From assembly GCA_015056625.1 (NCBI GenBank), contig SVFY01000006.1, forward strand, positions 62,001-126,000: DNA of 64,000 nucleotides. Reading direction: 5' to 3'. A model generated the notes under the pieces. That model was not told the origin of the DNA and ran no database searches. It was given only the letters and a program-made list of their open reading frames with translations. Shown here in pieces: positions 46,788-57,771 of this stretch. Position 1 is the first letter of the stretch. Every line of letters starts with the position of its first letter. Made by a program: the position numbers and the translations under genes. The stretch is from Butyrivibrio sp. (GTDB lineage Bacteria; Bacillota; Clostridia; Lachnospirales; Lachnospiraceae).

Positions 46788-47645
46788 ATGGCGTATTTAG
46801 GAAATGTGGCTCGCACCAAGGAAGTGCTGGCCAAATACAATATGAGTGCCAAAAAGAAGTTTGGACAAAACTTCCTTATAGATAGTCACGTGCTTGAGGG
46901 AATTGTTGAGGCAGCAGGAGTTTCAAAAGATGACCTTGTCCTTGAAATAGGACCAGGGATCGGAAGCCTCACTCAGTACCTGGCAGAGGCTGCAGGTAAG
47001 GTCATTGCAGTTGAGATAGATAAGACTCTTTTGCCGGTTCTTGCTGATACATTGTCTGAGTATGACAACGTGACGGTGATAAACGAAGATATACTGAAGG
47101 TGAATCTGGATGATATAGTTGCAGAAAATGGCGGAAGGCCCATCAAGGTAGTAGCCAATCTTCCGTACTACATCACCACACCTATCATTATGAAGCTGTT
47201 TGAGAGCAGAGCCAGGATTGAGAGCATCACAGTCATGGTCCAGAAGGAAGTGGCGGACAGAATGGCAGCAGGGCCTGGAGGCAAGGATTATGGTTCCCTT
47301 TCGCTGGCCGTAGGGTATTACGCCAAGGCGGTTACAGTCATGGACGTTCCACCAAGCAGTTTTATACCGCAGCCAAATGTGGGCTCCGCTGTGGTGAACC
47401 TGTCAAGGTATGCAGAGCCAAGAGTCAGTGTACAGGATGAAAAGAGACTATTTGAGATAGTAAGGACGGCCTTCAACCAGAGAAGGAAAACACTGTCAAA
47501 TTCTCTTTCAAACAACCCTTCACTTGGGGTTTCCAGACAGGAAGTTGTGGATGCGTTAGTAAAAATGGGAGTAGATGAAAAAGCAAGGGGAGAAATACTT
47601 ACTCTGGAGCAGTTTGCAGAGCTTTCAGATATTTTACAAAGATAA
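46788..47645 (+). CDS. rsmA: 16S rRNA dimethyladenosine transferase RsmA (KsgA)
   Basis: SAM-dependent enzyme that dimethylates two adjacent adenines in the 3' end of 16S rRNA. The 285-residue protein has KKFGQNFLID at the N-terminus, the SAM-binding EIGPGIGSLTQYLAE near residue 53, and the catalytic NLPYYITTPIIM near 121. The C-terminal domain includes VRTAFNQRRKTLSNSL. It lies 32 bases after tatD and ends 58 bases before the long TPR/AAA gene. Confidence 0.96.
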   Translation: MAYLGNVARTKEVLAKYNMSAKKKFGQNFLIDSHVLEGIVEAAGVSKDDLVLEIGPGIGSLTQYLAEAAGKVIAVEIDKTLLPVLADTLSEYDNVTVINEDILKVNLDDIVAENGGRPIKVVANLPYYITTPIIMKLFESRARIESITVMVQKEVADRMAAGPGGKDYGSLSLAVGYYAKAVTVMDVPPSSFIPQPNVGSAVVNLSRYAEPRVSVQDEKRLFEIVRTAFNQRRKTLSNSLSNNPSLGVSRQEVVDALVKMGVDEKARGEILTLEQFAELSDILQR

Positions 47646-47703
47646 AGCCCTATGATAAACTAGCACTAGATATAGTATTTGTTGCACCAAAGAGGAGTAT
47701 ATT

Positions 47704-50667
47704 TTGGATAAGGTCGAGTATAAGATCAGGGCTGATGAGATAAAAGCTTTGATTGGGGAAGGCAGATATGCCGACGCGGTAAAAATAGCAGATACCATAG
47801 ACTGGAAGAGGGTCAGGAACGTTTCTACCCTCTGCACTATAAGTGATCTGTATAAGATAAACAGACGTCTTCAGGAGAGCAGGGATATTCTCCTTATGGC
47901 CTATGACAGGCATCCTACTGGAAGACCTATAGTTTACTCACTGTGTGAGCTTGCCATCAAGATGGGCGAATTTGTTCAGGCGGTGGAGTACTACAAGGAA
48001 TTTGTGAGGATCGCACCCAGGGACACAGGCAGATATGTACTTCAGTACAAGCTCTATGAGGCTCAGGAAGTGAGTCTTGAGGAGAGGATCGCTGTACTTG
48101 AAGAGCTCAAAAAGCACGACTATCAGGAAAAGTGGGCTTATGAGCTGGCGTACCTTTATCACAGAGTAGGGCTTACCACAGAGTGCATCGAGGAATGTGA
48201 CGAGATATTCCTGTGGTTTGGAGAAGGCAGATATGTAATGAAGGCCTTGGAACTTAAGGCGCTTCATGAGCCACTTTCCCACGAGCAGCAGGACAGATAC
48301 ATCAGATACAAGCAGAGCCACGGTGGAATAGTAGACCCATCCATTATCGCTGAGAAGGACGCAGTGGGCAAGGACGAGACAAGAACTGTTGAGATCAAGC
48401 AGCCCACAAAAGAAATGCCTCCTATAACAGACTCTGTTATTGAGGCCTATACAAGCGGACAGGCAGAGGAGGAAGAGGACCTTGGGCAGACCAGAGAGTT
48501 TGTGCCAGGTGATATTTCTTTTGCCGTACAGACAACAAAAGAGCAGGAAGGTCCAGAGCAGGAAGAGCCTGCAGAGAGAGACTTTGATGAGATAGTCTAT
48601 CCTCATATAAGCGAGATAAAAGAGCCTTCAGTCGACGTAAGTACATACAACACCATCAACCTTCAGGAGTCACTGGCAGAGAGCCTTAGGGAAGTTATTG
48701 GAGATGAGGCTTTTTCTGGAGAGCAGGCGCCTGCCCCAGAGCAGCCACAGGAGAGCGCTGTTCAGCCTATCACCGAGGAGATATTCGAAGATACCGGAGA
48801 AATTCCTGATGATACAGAAGTTCAGGAAGAGGAATACCCTCAGGAAGAGGAGCTTTTACAGGAAGAGGAGGCAGAGGAAGTACCTGCTTCAGAGCCTGTG
48901 GGAATGCAGGAAGTTTTCTTTGATACAGACCCCAAGATGGGCATAGAGATCAAGTACGGCGGAAACGGACCTATCCTGGGCGAGGAAAAGAAACCTGTAA
49001 GTGAGGAAGAAGAGGTTCCTGAAGAAGAGCAGGAAGAGGCAGCAGAGACTGAGCAGCTAGGCGAAGCTGGCAGCTCTTTTACCTATGAAGAAAAACCTCT
49101 CGAGGACGAAGTTCCTGGTGCTGTCATACATCCAAATGCCAATTATCAGATGTACTCTAACTTTGAGAACATGCTCTCCCAGGAGTACGACGGACAGATT
49201 TCTCTGGCAGTTGAGCCAGAGCCTGAGGTTGAGAAGCAGATCACAGGACAGATCAGCATCTCGGAGTACCTTGATAACTGGGAGCAGTTTAAAAAAGACC
49301 AGCAGCAGAAGCAGCTTGAGAGAGTTAAGCAGAGAGTAGCTGATGAGACTGGAGATATGTTTGCGGACTTCGATGAGAAGACCAAGGCAGGACTTCAGGA
49401 GAAGATAGAAAAAGCTATAAATGACGCCATTAAGAAGGAAAGCTATGAGAAGGCGTCAGGAAGAGGCAACTGGAACCTCAAGAGAGAGGACGTTATAAAT
49501 GCCGCAGTTGCTGAAGTAATTGAAAGCGAAAATATCGAAGAGCCAGAGGAAGCTCCTGAAGAGGAGGAGATCCTGGCAGAAGATACCAGGGCTGAAGATG
49601 CTCCTGCAGAGGAATTGCAGGAAGAGCAAAGCGTAGCAGAGCCAGAGGAGACTACTGAGGAGGTTCCCAAAGAGCCTTCTGATGAAGAAGAAAAGGAACC
49701 AGAAGAAGCTTCCAAAGAGGAAGAGCCTAAAGAGCAGGATGCTGGTGAAGCACAAGCTGAAGAATCCGAATCTGAAGATGATGACGAAGATGAGGATGAT
49801 GAGGAAGAAGAAAAAGAAAAAGAGCCTAAGGCAGAAGCTCCTGTTAAGAAAAAAGAGCCTGCTAAAAAGCCAGCTGGCAAGAAGCATATCGGAAACAGAG
49901 AGCTTGAGGAGCGCGTAAGGACCATGACTCCTGAAGAGAAGGAGCTTTTTGGACCATATATCCATCACAAGAAATCAAGGCGCCAGATCATCAATGCCAT
50001 AGACAACCTGAGCATGGATCCATTCTCTGGAAATGCCATAGTAACTGGAGAAGAGGGCGCAGGAACAGTAAATCTTGCAAAGGGCCTTATCAAGGCAATG
50101 CAGGCTTCTGATTCCAACTTTAGCGGAAAGGTAGCAAAGATCACTGCCAACACCCTGAACAAGAAGAGCACAGCCAGCATCTTTGACAAGCTGGCAAATG
50201 GTGCACTCATCATCCAGAGGGCAGCAGACCTCACTTCAGAGACTGTTAGCGAGCTTTTGAAGATCCTCCAGGAGGAGAACAAGGGACTTGTTCTTGTAAT
50301 GGAAGACACCAAGGAAGATATGGACAGATTCCTTGACAAGAACCCATCCCTTAAGCAGAGCTTCAATGTAAGGGTTGATATCGAGGCTCTTGACGATGAC
50401 TCTTTGGTGGCTTACGCAAGGCAGTACGCACTTGAAAAAGAATACGCCATCGATAATCTTGGAATCCTGGCTCTCCACACAAGGATCTCTGAGAGACAGA
50501 CTCTTGACCACGATGTGACAGTATCTGAGGTAAAAGACATTGTGGATGATGCTATTTATTATGCTGAAAAGAGATCAGTGGCTCACTTTGTAGATGTTTT
50601 AGTTCACAAAAGATACGACGAAAATGATATGATTATATTAAGAGAGAAAGACTTTATGCATGATTAA
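47704..50667 (+). CDS. Large TPR/acidic/AAA-like protein of unknown function, TTG start
   Basis: A 987-residue cytoplasmic protein. Residues 1 to about 200 are TPR-like helices ([40 protein letters not shown]). Residues of about 205-735 are very acidic and low-complexity, dominated by Glu, Pro and Ala, with Asp/Glu runs near 695-710 followed by a Lys-rich stretch. The C-terminal 250 residues look like an AAA+ domain: [16 protein letters not shown] near 780 replaces the Walker A Gly-Lys-Thr, and [11 protein letters not shown] near 833 replaces Walker B Asp-Glu. It may therefore bind but not hydrolyse nucleotide. TTG at 47704 has GAGGAG eight bases upstream. Function unknown. Confidence 0.8.
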   Translation: MDKVEYKIRADEIKALIGEGRYADAVKIADTIDWKRVRNVSTLCTISDLYKINRRLQESRDILLMAYDRHPTGRPIVYSLCELAIKMGEFVQAVEYYKEFVRIAPRDTGRYVLQYKLYEAQEVSLEERIAVLEELKKHDYQEKWAYELAYLYHRVGLTTECIEECDEIFLWFGEGRYVMKALELKALHEPLSHEQQDRYIRYKQSHGGIVDPSIIAEKDAVGKDETRTVEIKQPTKEMPPITDSVIEAYTSGQAEEEEDLGQTREFVPGDISFAVQTTKEQEGPEQEEPAERDFDEIVYPHISEIKEPSVDVSTYNTINLQESLAESLREVIGDEAFSGEQAPAPEQPQESAVQPITEEIFEDTGEIPDDTEVQEEEYPQEEELLQEEEAEEVPASEPVGMQEVFFDTDPKMGIEIKYGGNGPILGEEKKPVSEEEEVPEEEQEEAAETEQLGEAGSSFTYEEKPLEDEVPGAVIHPNANYQMYSNFENMLSQEYDGQISLAVEPEPEVEKQITGQISISEYLDNWEQFKKDQQQKQLERVKQRVADETGDMFADFDEKTKAGLQEKIEKAINDAIKKESYEKASGRGNWNLKREDVINAAVAEVIESENIEEPEEAPEEEEILAEDTRAEDAPAEELQEEQSVAEPEETTEEVPKEPSDEEEKEPEEASKEEEPKEQDAGEAQAEESESEDDDEDEDDEEEEKEKEPKAEAPVKKKEPAKKPAGKKHIGNRELEERVRTMTPEEKELFGPYIHHKKSRRQIINAIDNLSMDPFSGNAIVTGEEGAGTVNLAKGLIKAMQASDSNFSGKVAKITANTLNKKSTASIFDKLANGALIIQRAADLTSETVSELLKILQEENKGLVLVMEDTKEDMDRFLDKNPSLKQSFNVRVDIEALDDDSLVAYARQYALEKEYAIDNLGILALHTRISERQTLDHDVTVSEVKDIVDDAIYYAEKRSVAHFVDVLVHKRYDENDMIILREKDFMHD

Positions 50668-50690
50668 TATTTCTTAAAGCAGGGGGCAAC

Positions 50691-52613
50691 ATGGATCATA
50701 AGGTATTTATTTCTGAAGACGACGAGTATCTATTCGGTCAGGGAACACACTACGATATATACGAAAAACTTGGCGCACATCCATCAGAAGAAAAGGGCAA
50801 GAAGGGGTTTTTCTTCGCAGTATGGGCACCAAATGCAGCTGATGTTCACGTAGTTGGAGACTTTAATGGATGGGACGAGAATGCCCACCAGATGAAGAGG
50901 ACCAAGACAGGGAACATCTGGACACTATTTATTCCAGGAGTTGGGATCGGAGTACTTTATAAGTTCCTGATCACCACACAGGATGGAAGAAAGCTCTACA
51001 AGGCAGATCCCTATGCCAACTTTGCTGAGCTTCGTCCAGGCAATGCGTCAAGAACGACAGACCTCTCAGGCTTTAAGTGGTCTGACAGCAAATGGTATGA
51101 CAACTTAAAGGGCAAGGATGTGCAGAAGCTTCCTATAGCTATTTATGAGTGCCATATCGGATCATGGATGAAACATCCTGATGGAACTGAGGACGGTTTC
51201 TACACCTACAGACAGTTCGCAGACAGGATTGTTGAATACTTAAAGGAAATGAAGTACACCCACATTGAGCTCATCGGAATTGCTGAGCATCCTTTTGATG
51301 GCTCATGGGGATATCAGGTAACTGGTTATTATGCGCCTACATCAAGGTATGGAGAGCCCACAGATTTCATGTATCTTGTGAACAAGCTCCACAAAAATGG
51401 TATCGGCGTTATCCTTGACTGGGTACCAGCTCATTTCTGTCCAGACGAGTTTGGACTTGCAACCTTTGACGGAACATGTATCTATGAGCATCCAGACCCA
51501 AGAAAGGGAGAGCACCCAGACTGGGGAACGAGGATATTTAACCTGGAGAAGCCAGAAGTTAAGAACTTCCTTATTGCAAATGCTCTTTACTGGATCCGCA
51601 AGTTCCATATCGACGGCCTTAGAGTTGATGCTGTGGCATCAATGCTCTACCTTGACTACGGCAAGAAGGATGGTCAGTGGGTTCCTAACAAGTATGGCGA
51701 CAACAAAAACCTTGATGCCATTGAGTTCTTTAAACACTTTAACAGCGTGGTAAGAGGAACATATCCAGAGGTCCTTACAATTGCAGAAGAGTCTACAGCA
51801 TGGCCTAAGGTTACTGCAAGACCTGAGGATGACGGACTTGGATTTACATTTAAGTGGAACATGGGATGGATGCACGACTTCTGCGAATACATGAAGCTGG
51901 ATCCATACTTCAGGCAGGGCGCTCATTACATGATGACCTTTGCCATGAGCTACAATGACTCAGAGAACTACATTCTGCCACTTTCTCACGATGAGGTTGT
52001 ACACCTTAAGTGCTCCATGGTAGAAAAGATGCCAGGCTACAAGGTTGATAAGTACGCTAACCTTCGTGCCGGATATACATATATGTTTGGCCACTCTGGC
52101 AAAAAGCTTCTGTTTATGGGACAGGACTTTGGTCAGGAGAGAGAGTGGAGCGAAAAGAGAGAGCTTGACTGGTTCCTTCTTGATAACGACCTTAACAAGG
52201 GTCTCAAGGCCTATGTAGCGAATCTTTTGGAGATATACAGAAAGTATCCTGCCCTTCACGAAATTGATAACAACTGGGGCGGATTTGAATGGATCAACGC
52301 TGACGACAAGGGCAGAAGCACATACAGCTTCTACAGAAGAGCCTCCAGCGGAAAAGACAACATATTATTTGTACTTAATATGACTCCTGTTGAGAGAAAG
52401 GGCTTTATGGTAGGAGTGCCATTTGATGGAACCTACACCCATATCCTCGACAGTGCAGAGGAAAGATTTGGAGGACCAGGCAGCAATATTCCACCTAAGA
52501 TCAAATCTATCAAAGGGCTTTGTGACTACAAGGATTACAGCCTGACATTTGATCTTCCGCCTTACGGAGCTGAGGTATTTGTCTTCCAGACTCCCAAGCT
52601 AAAGAAAAAATAA
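50691..52613 (+). CDS. glgB: 1,4-alpha-glucan (glycogen) branching enzyme
   Basis: GH13 enzyme that makes alpha-1,6 branches in glycogen, 640 residues. It has an N-terminal CBM48-like domain (FAVWAPNAADVHVVGDFNGWD). The catalytic region has YECHIGSWMK, the nucleophile Asp in IDGLRVDAVASMLY near residue 310, acid/base Glu in IAEESTAWP near 365 and the third Asp in LSHDEVVHLK near 432. The length fits the standard enzyme. No other glycogen gene is present in the window. Confidence 0.96.
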   Translation: MDHKVFISEDDEYLFGQGTHYDIYEKLGAHPSEEKGKKGFFFAVWAPNAADVHVVGDFNGWDENAHQMKRTKTGNIWTLFIPGVGIGVLYKFLITTQDGRKLYKADPYANFAELRPGNASRTTDLSGFKWSDSKWYDNLKGKDVQKLPIAIYECHIGSWMKHPDGTEDGFYTYRQFADRIVEYLKEMKYTHIELIGIAEHPFDGSWGYQVTGYYAPTSRYGEPTDFMYLVNKLHKNGIGVILDWVPAHFCPDEFGLATFDGTCIYEHPDPRKGEHPDWGTRIFNLEKPEVKNFLIANALYWIRKFHIDGLRVDAVASMLYLDYGKKDGQWVPNKYGDNKNLDAIEFFKHFNSVVRGTYPEVLTIAEESTAWPKVTARPEDDGLGFTFKWNMGWMHDFCEYMKLDPYFRQGAHYMMTFAMSYNDSENYILPLSHDEVVHLKCSMVEKMPGYKVDKYANLRAGYTYMFGHSGKKLLFMGQDFGQEREWSEKRELDWFLLDNDLNKGLKAYVANLLEIYRKYPALHEIDNNWGGFEWINADDKGRSTYSFYRRASSGKDNILFVLNMTPVERKGFMVGVPFDGTYTHILDSAEERFGGPGSNIPPKIKSIKGLCDYKDYSLTFDLPPYGAEVFVFQTPKLKKK

Positions 52614-52627
52614 ACACGTGCCGAAAT
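52600..52627 (+). promoter_or_regulatory. Sigma-28 (SigD/FliA)-type promoter for the flagellin unit
   Basis: TAAA (52600-52603), 16 bases, GCCGAAAT (52620-52627). This is one base from the sigma-D consensus GCCGATAT with acceptable spacing. It overlaps the end of glgB. The expected start point is near 52634. Confidence 0.6.
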
Positions 52628-52628
52628 A

Positions 52629-52664
52629 GAAGGTGATGGATATGATCCGTTACCTTCTTTTTTT
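52629..52664 (+). terminator. Rho-independent terminator of glgB
   Basis: Stem with outer GAAGGTGA (52629-52636)/TTACCTTC (52650-52657) and inner GGAT/ATCC around ATG, followed by seven T residues. It lies directly before the next ribosome-binding site. Confidence 0.85.
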
Positions 52665-52681
52665 ATTTGATGAGGAGCAAG

Positions 52682-55600
52682 ATGAACATTAACTTTCAGA
52701 ATATCACTGGTCAGAAGGCCAGTCAGGATCAGATTCTTCTTAGCACGGAGGCGAAAGAAAGGTCAGTATCAGATTCCTTTGGAAAAAATTCAATTTCAGG
52801 AAGCAGCTATGCGCTGGATATAGATGCAACAGGCTTTACCAACAATGCCTATGCACAGCATCAAAGAAGCATAGATGATATAAGTCAGATGGCAGAGAAC
52901 AAGGATGTTTTCTCTGAGCATAATTTTATGGCCCTTATGGCAAACACCATGTCCGAGGAGGACTACAACAGGGCACTTGAGGATGGTTTTGATCTTAAGG
53001 ATCTAAACAGCAAAGATGCTGTCACGATCGTTGATAAGATCAAGAGCGTCCTTCTTGAGTCGGGCGAAGTGGTGGCTGGATATAATGATGATCTTAGCGT
53101 TGATAAGCTTAGAAAGATCACGGGCAGTGACGCACAGGCAAACGCTCTTAAAAACAGTTTCCATGAGAACGATATCCCCGTAACAGCAGAAAATGCAAAG
53201 GCAGCAACACTTGCCTATGAGCAGATTGCAGACATCAAGGAACTTAGTGATGCTGCAGTTAAGTACATGGTGCTCAACAATATGAAGCCTACCATTGAAA
53301 ACATTTATTTTGCAGCTCACAGCACAAATGGACAGAACGCCACAGGCAATGGCTTTTACGCTCAGGAAGCAGGAGGCTATTTTGCCCAGAAGGCAGAAGA
53401 AATAGATGAAAACGCACTGGGTCCTCAGATTGAAAAGATCATCGAGGAGGCGGGGCTTGATCCAAAAGATAAAACCCTTAAGGATGAATCTCTCTGGATG
53501 GTATCCCAGGGCATTCCTCTTACAGGAGATAACCTTGAACAGGTAAGGACTATAAAGAGCCTTAAGTTCCCTATCTCAGAGGATGTTGCTACAAAGGCAG
53601 CAGCCTCTGCAATAGCAGATGGGAAAAAAGCTATCAAGGGAGATGTCTTTGAGCCAAAGTCCAATCTGCAGAAGGCAGCAGAGACCAAGGATGCAGTAGA
53701 TAACATCAGCGATGATGATATAAAGGATGTTATTTCAGCTGGAAGAGAGCTGACCATAAGGAACCTTACAAGTAACTTCTCAGTAAGCTATGCATCAATC
53801 CAGGAAAATGATGAGAGACTTGTAACTGCAAGGCTCCAGCTTGAAGAAGTAAGACTGAAGATGACAGTTGAAGCCAACAAGCAGCTTCTTGATAGCGGTT
53901 TCTCCATCGATACAGCTCCAATGGAACAGCTTATAGAAAGGCTTAAAAATCTTCTTTCCAGAAGTGGAGAGGAGACTACAGGAAAAGCGGTTGATGAGAT
54001 AACAAACGTAACTCCTTCAAATGCGGGCTTTGCCTTCAGGATGACTATCAGCAGAGTGTCTGTTATCGCAAATGGACCTGCAGATATTGTGGGAGCCATG
54101 GCAGATGACCTTAAAGAGGCTTCTCTTTATAAGATAAGTCAGATGTCTGAAACTGCCACTATGAAGTTCAGGCAGGCGGGAGAGGGATATGAGAAGCTTA
54201 TGACCGTCCCAAGGGCTGACCTTGGAGACAGCATCAAGAAGGCTTTCAGAAATGTGGATGACATCTTAAAAGACCTTGACCAGGAAATGACTGATGAAAA
54301 CAGAAGAGCTGTCAGGATCCTTGGCTACAACAAGATGGAGATAAACGAAGAGAACTTTGAGAAGGTCAGAAGCTGGGATGCAAAGCTTCAGAGCACCATA
54401 GACAGGCTTAAGCCTGGTGCGGTATTTGACCTTATAAGACAGGGCAAGAATCCTCTTTCCATGACAATCGAAGAGCTCTCTCAAAACCTTGATCAGAACA
54501 CAGAGTCTGATGAGAAGGAAAAAGGAAAGAGTGAGGAGAGATACGCAAAGTTCCTGTTTAAGCTTGAGCACAAGGGTGAGATCACCAGGGAAGAGAAGAC
54601 TTCCTTTATTGGAATTTACAGGCTCTTCCATACCTTAAAGACCACTGATTATCAGGCGATTGGATCACTTCTTAAGACAGATCAGGAGATGACCATAGGA
54701 AATCTTCTAAATGCCACCAGAAATCAGAAGGCATCAAGGAAGGGCATGGACTATAAGGTCGATGATGACTTTGGCGGTCTTACTGTAAAAGAAAAAGACT
54801 ATAGCCCAAGGATTGATGAGCAGATTTCAGCTGCATTCAGATATTACAGGGCTAAGGCTGAGACAGTTTATGAAAACCTTGAACCTGAAAAGCTGATGCA
54901 GACTCAGGTTAATGATAAGACTCTTTTGCCGAAGCTTGCAGATGATCTTAAGAGAGCTGATATAGACAAGGAGCTTGAGAGAGAGTTTGCAAAGCAGGAG
55001 CTTGAACAGATAAGACAGACTGTTTCTCTTAAATCCGCTGAGCCTAATGCAAAAGAAATGAGTCAGGCGGGAATTGAACTTACCTACAATAATCTTGAGG
55101 CGTATATCTCAGAAAAGAGAGACCGCAGGAACGGAAACATCTGGAAAAAGACTGAAGATATGAAAGAAAGGGAGCTTTTAAAAGAATCTCTTTCAGAAGA
55201 CGATTATCAGGATAATTATGTAAAGATTTTGGAGAGAATGTCCGATAATTTATCTAGAGAGCTACTTAGTAGTGATGACACATATATTGATGTCAGAGCA
55301 ATAGCTCTTTTGCAGAAACAGATTTCTGTGATGACAGGAAACGCAGAGAGGAACAGCTATGAAGTGCCGGTTGAGATCGATGGAGAAGTGGTTTCAATGA
55401 ACGTGACACTAAATAGCGATGATACAAAAAGGTCAAGGATGGACGCCAGTGTTCTGACAGACGAGTACGGACAGCTAAGCTTAAGACTCTTCGTGGAAGA
55501 GGAAAGCATCCGTGGAATGCTCACAACCACAAATGGCAAGAACCAGTGGGAGTCAGAATATCTGGAGAATGTAAGAACCAGATTGTGCGAGAGGATCTCA

Positions 55601-55777
55601 GAAAAGCTAAGAGATGTGATCGTTAGTGCAGAGAACATAGCAATCCTCTACAACGCACAAGCAGGACCTGCCTCAGCAGGTGTGGTTTCAGGAAATGCCA
55701 TGGAAGGCGAAAAAACTTATCAGACTGACACAAAAACACTTTTAACTATGGCAAAAGCCTTTATTGAGGCTTTGTGA
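52682..55777 (+). CDS. Large repeat protein upstream of flagellin (DUF6240-like)
   Basis: A 1031-residue, mostly alpha-helical, soluble protein without signal peptide or membrane segment. It looks like the DUF6240 proteins coded next to flagellar genes in Lachnospiraceae; their function is not known. A short motif recurs at irregular intervals: IPVTAENA (near residue 161), MKPTIENI (199), IPLTGDNL (277), RELTIRNL (353), MEINEENF (550), EMTIGNLL (669) and IELTYNNL (797). The ATG at 52682 follows GAGGAG. It is followed after 28 bases by flagellin and preceded by a sigma-28-type promoter, so a flagellar role is likely. Confidence 0.75.
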   Translation: MNINFQNITGQKASQDQILLSTEAKERSVSDSFGKNSISGSSYALDIDATGFTNNAYAQHQRSIDDISQMAENKDVFSEHNFMALMANTMSEEDYNRALEDGFDLKDLNSKDAVTIVDKIKSVLLESGEVVAGYNDDLSVDKLRKITGSDAQANALKNSFHENDIPVTAENAKAATLAYEQIADIKELSDAAVKYMVLNNMKPTIENIYFAAHSTNGQNATGNGFYAQEAGGYFAQKAEEIDENALGPQIEKIIEEAGLDPKDKTLKDESLWMVSQGIPLTGDNLEQVRTIKSLKFPISEDVATKAAASAIADGKKAIKGDVFEPKSNLQKAAETKDAVDNISDDDIKDVISAGRELTIRNLTSNFSVSYASIQENDERLVTARLQLEEVRLKMTVEANKQLLDSGFSIDTAPMEQLIERLKNLLSRSGEETTGKAVDEITNVTPSNAGFAFRMTISRVSVIANGPADIVGAMADDLKEASLYKISQMSETATMKFRQAGEGYEKLMTVPRADLGDSIKKAFRNVDDILKDLDQEMTDENRRAVRILGYNKMEINEENFEKVRSWDAKLQSTIDRLKPGAVFDLIRQGKNPLSMTIEELSQNLDQNTESDEKEKGKSEERYAKFLFKLEHKGEITREEKTSFIGIYRLFHTLKTTDYQAIGSLLKTDQEMTIGNLLNATRNQKASRKGMDYKVDDDFGGLTVKEKDYSPRIDEQISAAFRYYRAKAETVYENLEPEKLMQTQVNDKTLLPKLADDLKRADIDKELEREFAKQELEQIRQTVSLKSAEPNAKEMSQAGIELTYNNLEAYISEKRDRRNGNIWKKTEDMKERELLKESLSEDDYQDNYVKILERMSDNLSRELLSSDDTYIDVRAIALLQKQISVMTGNAERNSYEVPVEIDGEVVSMNVTLNSDDTKRSRMDASVLTDEYGQLSLRLFVEEESIRGMLTTTNGKNQWESEYLENVRTRLCERISEKLRDVIVSAENIAILYNAQAGPASAGVVSGNAMEGEKTYQTDTKTLLTMAKAFIEAL

Positions 55778-55805
55778 TCACACATCAAAAAGAAATGAGG
55801 TAGGC

Positions 55806-56993
55806 ATGAAAGTAAATTACAACGTATCTGCAATGATAGCAAATAACGCTCTTCAGAAGAATGACAAGCTTCTTTCAGAGTCCCTGGGAAGACTTTCCAG
55901 CGGTCTTAAGATTGCAAATGCCAAGGATAATCCATCTGGCCTTGCAATGTCCAGAAGAATGAATTCACAGATCGAAGGTCTTGGAGTTGCAAATGACACC
56001 TCTAATGATGCGATTTCAATTGTACAGGTGGCAGACGGAAGTCTGTCTGAAATCCATGAAGTTCTTCAGAGAATGAGTGAACTGGCTATCAAGTCCAGCA
56101 ACGGAACCTTAACTGAAAGTGACAGAGAGGCAATCCAGGAAGAGGTTTCTCTTTTGAAGCAGGAAATCGAGAGAATGGCAAAGACCACTCAGTTTAATGG
56201 ACAGAGTATTCTTGATGGCTCTTTCGATCTTCGTGGATATGCCACAGTTGGAAACGCCCCTTCTTCAGCTGTTACAAACCCTAACATCAGCGTGCTTACA
56301 TACTCAGATACAGTTGGTGCAGGAACCTACCAGATAACAGGAATCGACGTTAAGTACTTGAACCTTACAGGATCAACCGGAGTAGACAAGAAGGGAATCT
56401 TCTTTGAAGAGGGAACCGAAGCAAACATCAAGATCCAGAAGGTCTATGAGGATGGAACAACAGAAGACTACATGACAAATGGCATGCAGGCCACCATCAC
56501 AGAAGATATCCTGTCATTAAAGGACAATACAGGAAAAGAGATCAAGATCCAGATCGACGAAGCTTTTAACGGAACCCTCAATCTTGAACTTACAGGAAAA
56601 GGGGCAATGACCATGCAGGTTGGAGCTAATGAGGGACAGACACTGGATATCAGGATCCCTAAGATATCTCTTTCTACCCTTGGACTTTACAACCTCGATC
56701 TTGCCAATGAAGTTGGCGCAAGAGAGGGAATCGAGAGCATCAAAAATGCCATTGTACAGGTGAGCAGCATCAGAGCAAACCTCGGTGCTTATCAGAACAG
56801 ACTTGAGCACACAGTAAGCAACCTCGATATAACTGTAGAAAATATGACAGCAGCCTACTCAAGGATCATGGACGTAGACATGGCGGAGGAGATGACAACC
56901 TACTCAACACAGCAGGTTCTCTCCCAGGCAGGAATTTCCATGATGGCCCAGGCCAATGAGAGACCTTCACAGGTACTTCAGCTTCTTCAGTAA
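55806..56993 (+). CDS. Flagellin
   Basis: Main filament subunit, 395 residues. The N-terminal D0/D1 helices read [20 protein letters not shown], then [20 protein letters not shown]. The C-terminal part ends [20 protein letters not shown] and [13 protein letters not shown], standard for export and assembly. The central region of about residues 145-305 is the variable surface domain. I chose the ATG at 55806 with GAGG upstream; a longer frame from 55764 overlaps the previous gene. FliS follows 38 bases downstream. Confidence 0.95.
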   Translation: MKVNYNVSAMIANNALQKNDKLLSESLGRLSSGLKIANAKDNPSGLAMSRRMNSQIEGLGVANDTSNDAISIVQVADGSLSEIHEVLQRMSELAIKSSNGTLTESDREAIQEEVSLLKQEIERMAKTTQFNGQSILDGSFDLRGYATVGNAPSSAVTNPNISVLTYSDTVGAGTYQITGIDVKYLNLTGSTGVDKKGIFFEEGTEANIKIQKVYEDGTTEDYMTNGMQATITEDILSLKDNTGKEIKIQIDEAFNGTLNLELTGKGAMTMQVGANEGQTLDIRIPKISLSTLGLYNLDLANEVGAREGIESIKNAIVQVSSIRANLGAYQNRLEHTVSNLDITVENMTAAYSRIMDVDMAEEMTTYSTQQVLSQAGISMMAQANERPSQVLQLLQ

Positions 56994-57031
56994 GAAACTA
57001 TTGACCCGGCTTTTACATATAGGAGCAGACT

Positions 57032-57508
57032 ATGACACCAGTAAAGAAACAGGAATATACCCTTAAGATAACTCAGGCAAATAAGACACAGCTGATCACC
57101 ATATTATATGAGATGGTCATCGACTATCTTGAGGAGAGCATAGATGGGTTTGCGATAGGAAAAAGAAGTGATGCAGAAAACAGTATCATGAATGCTCAGC
57201 ACTGCATCGATGAGCTCATCCACTCTCTCAACATGGAATACGAGCTTGCAAGAAACCTTCACAAGATCTATATTTTCTCAAAGACAGAGCTGGCAGTTTC
57301 ATCTGCAACTGGCAACATCCACAGGATCTGGAAGGTTAAAAAGAACTTTGAAAAGCTCCATGAGGCATATGTGGAACTTGAAAAGTATGATACCTCAGAA
57401 GTTTTAATGGGAAATACCCAGAAGGTATACGCAGGCCTTACATATGGAAAGTACTCTTTAAACGAGGATATTACTGCACTTTCCATGAACAGAGGACTAA
57501 TGGCATAA
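57032..57508 (+). CDS. fliS: Flagellar export chaperone FliS-like protein
   Basis: The 158-residue helical protein resembles FliS, which binds the flagellin C-terminus until export. It contains KKQEYTLKITQANKTQLITILYEMVIDYLEESI at the N-terminus, the family's typical TPxxLxxMLYEG-like region, and a helical bundle (NAQHCIDELIHSLNMEYELA). It is somewhat longer and more divergent than the usual 130-residue FliS. Its place directly after flagellin supports the call. Confidence 0.8.
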   Translation: MTPVKKQEYTLKITQANKTQLITILYEMVIDYLEESIDGFAIGKRSDAENSIMNAQHCIDELIHSLNMEYELARNLHKIYIFSKTELAVSSATGNIHRIWKVKKNFEKLHEAYVELEKYDTSEVLMGNTQKVYAGLTYGKYSLNEDITALSMNRGLMA

Positions 57509-57771
57509 AAGACCTTAAGAAAATCTTAAGATATTAATATTTCAGGGAAAAAGAAATAAATACCGAATACAAATTATCGGATTAACAAAGAGCGGAAAAA
57601 TCATCTTTCCGCTCTTTTTGTGCTTTTGATGATCTTAAAGGGGGAAAGACAGCTAAAAAACAATTATTAATTTTGGGAAAAGGACGGATTTTTGGGGGCT
57701 TTACAAAGAAAAACAAACATGTTAGATTCTTTTTCGCGAGCTCGACAAAACTACGAAAGGGGTAGATTTTT
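57509..57771. other. Spacer between fliS and the Tad operon
   Basis: No gene is visible in these 263 bases. It holds the flagellar terminator (57587-57619), then an AT-rich leader of about 150 bases with several G-runs. The part before the first tad gene can fold so that CTTTTTCG (57729-57736) pairs with CGAAAGGG (57753-57760), covering the ribosome-binding site. I found no match to a known riboswitch class. Confidence 0.6.
57587..57619 (+). terminator. Rho-independent terminator of the flagellin unit
   Basis: Perfect 12-bp stem AAAGAGCGGAAA (57587-57598) with TTTCCGCTCTTT (57606-57617) and a 7-base loop, running into TTTTT. Confidence 0.9.

Noticed and set aside
49443-49968. Open frames of 160 and 170 residues antisense to the acidic linker
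   Set aside because: They are Ser- or Phe/Leu-rich shadows of the Glu/Asp codon repeats in the forward gene.
57621-57771. Cyclic-di-GMP riboswitch before the tad operon
   Set aside because: The conserved core of class I or II was not found by eye; only a hairpin near the ribosome-binding site is visible.
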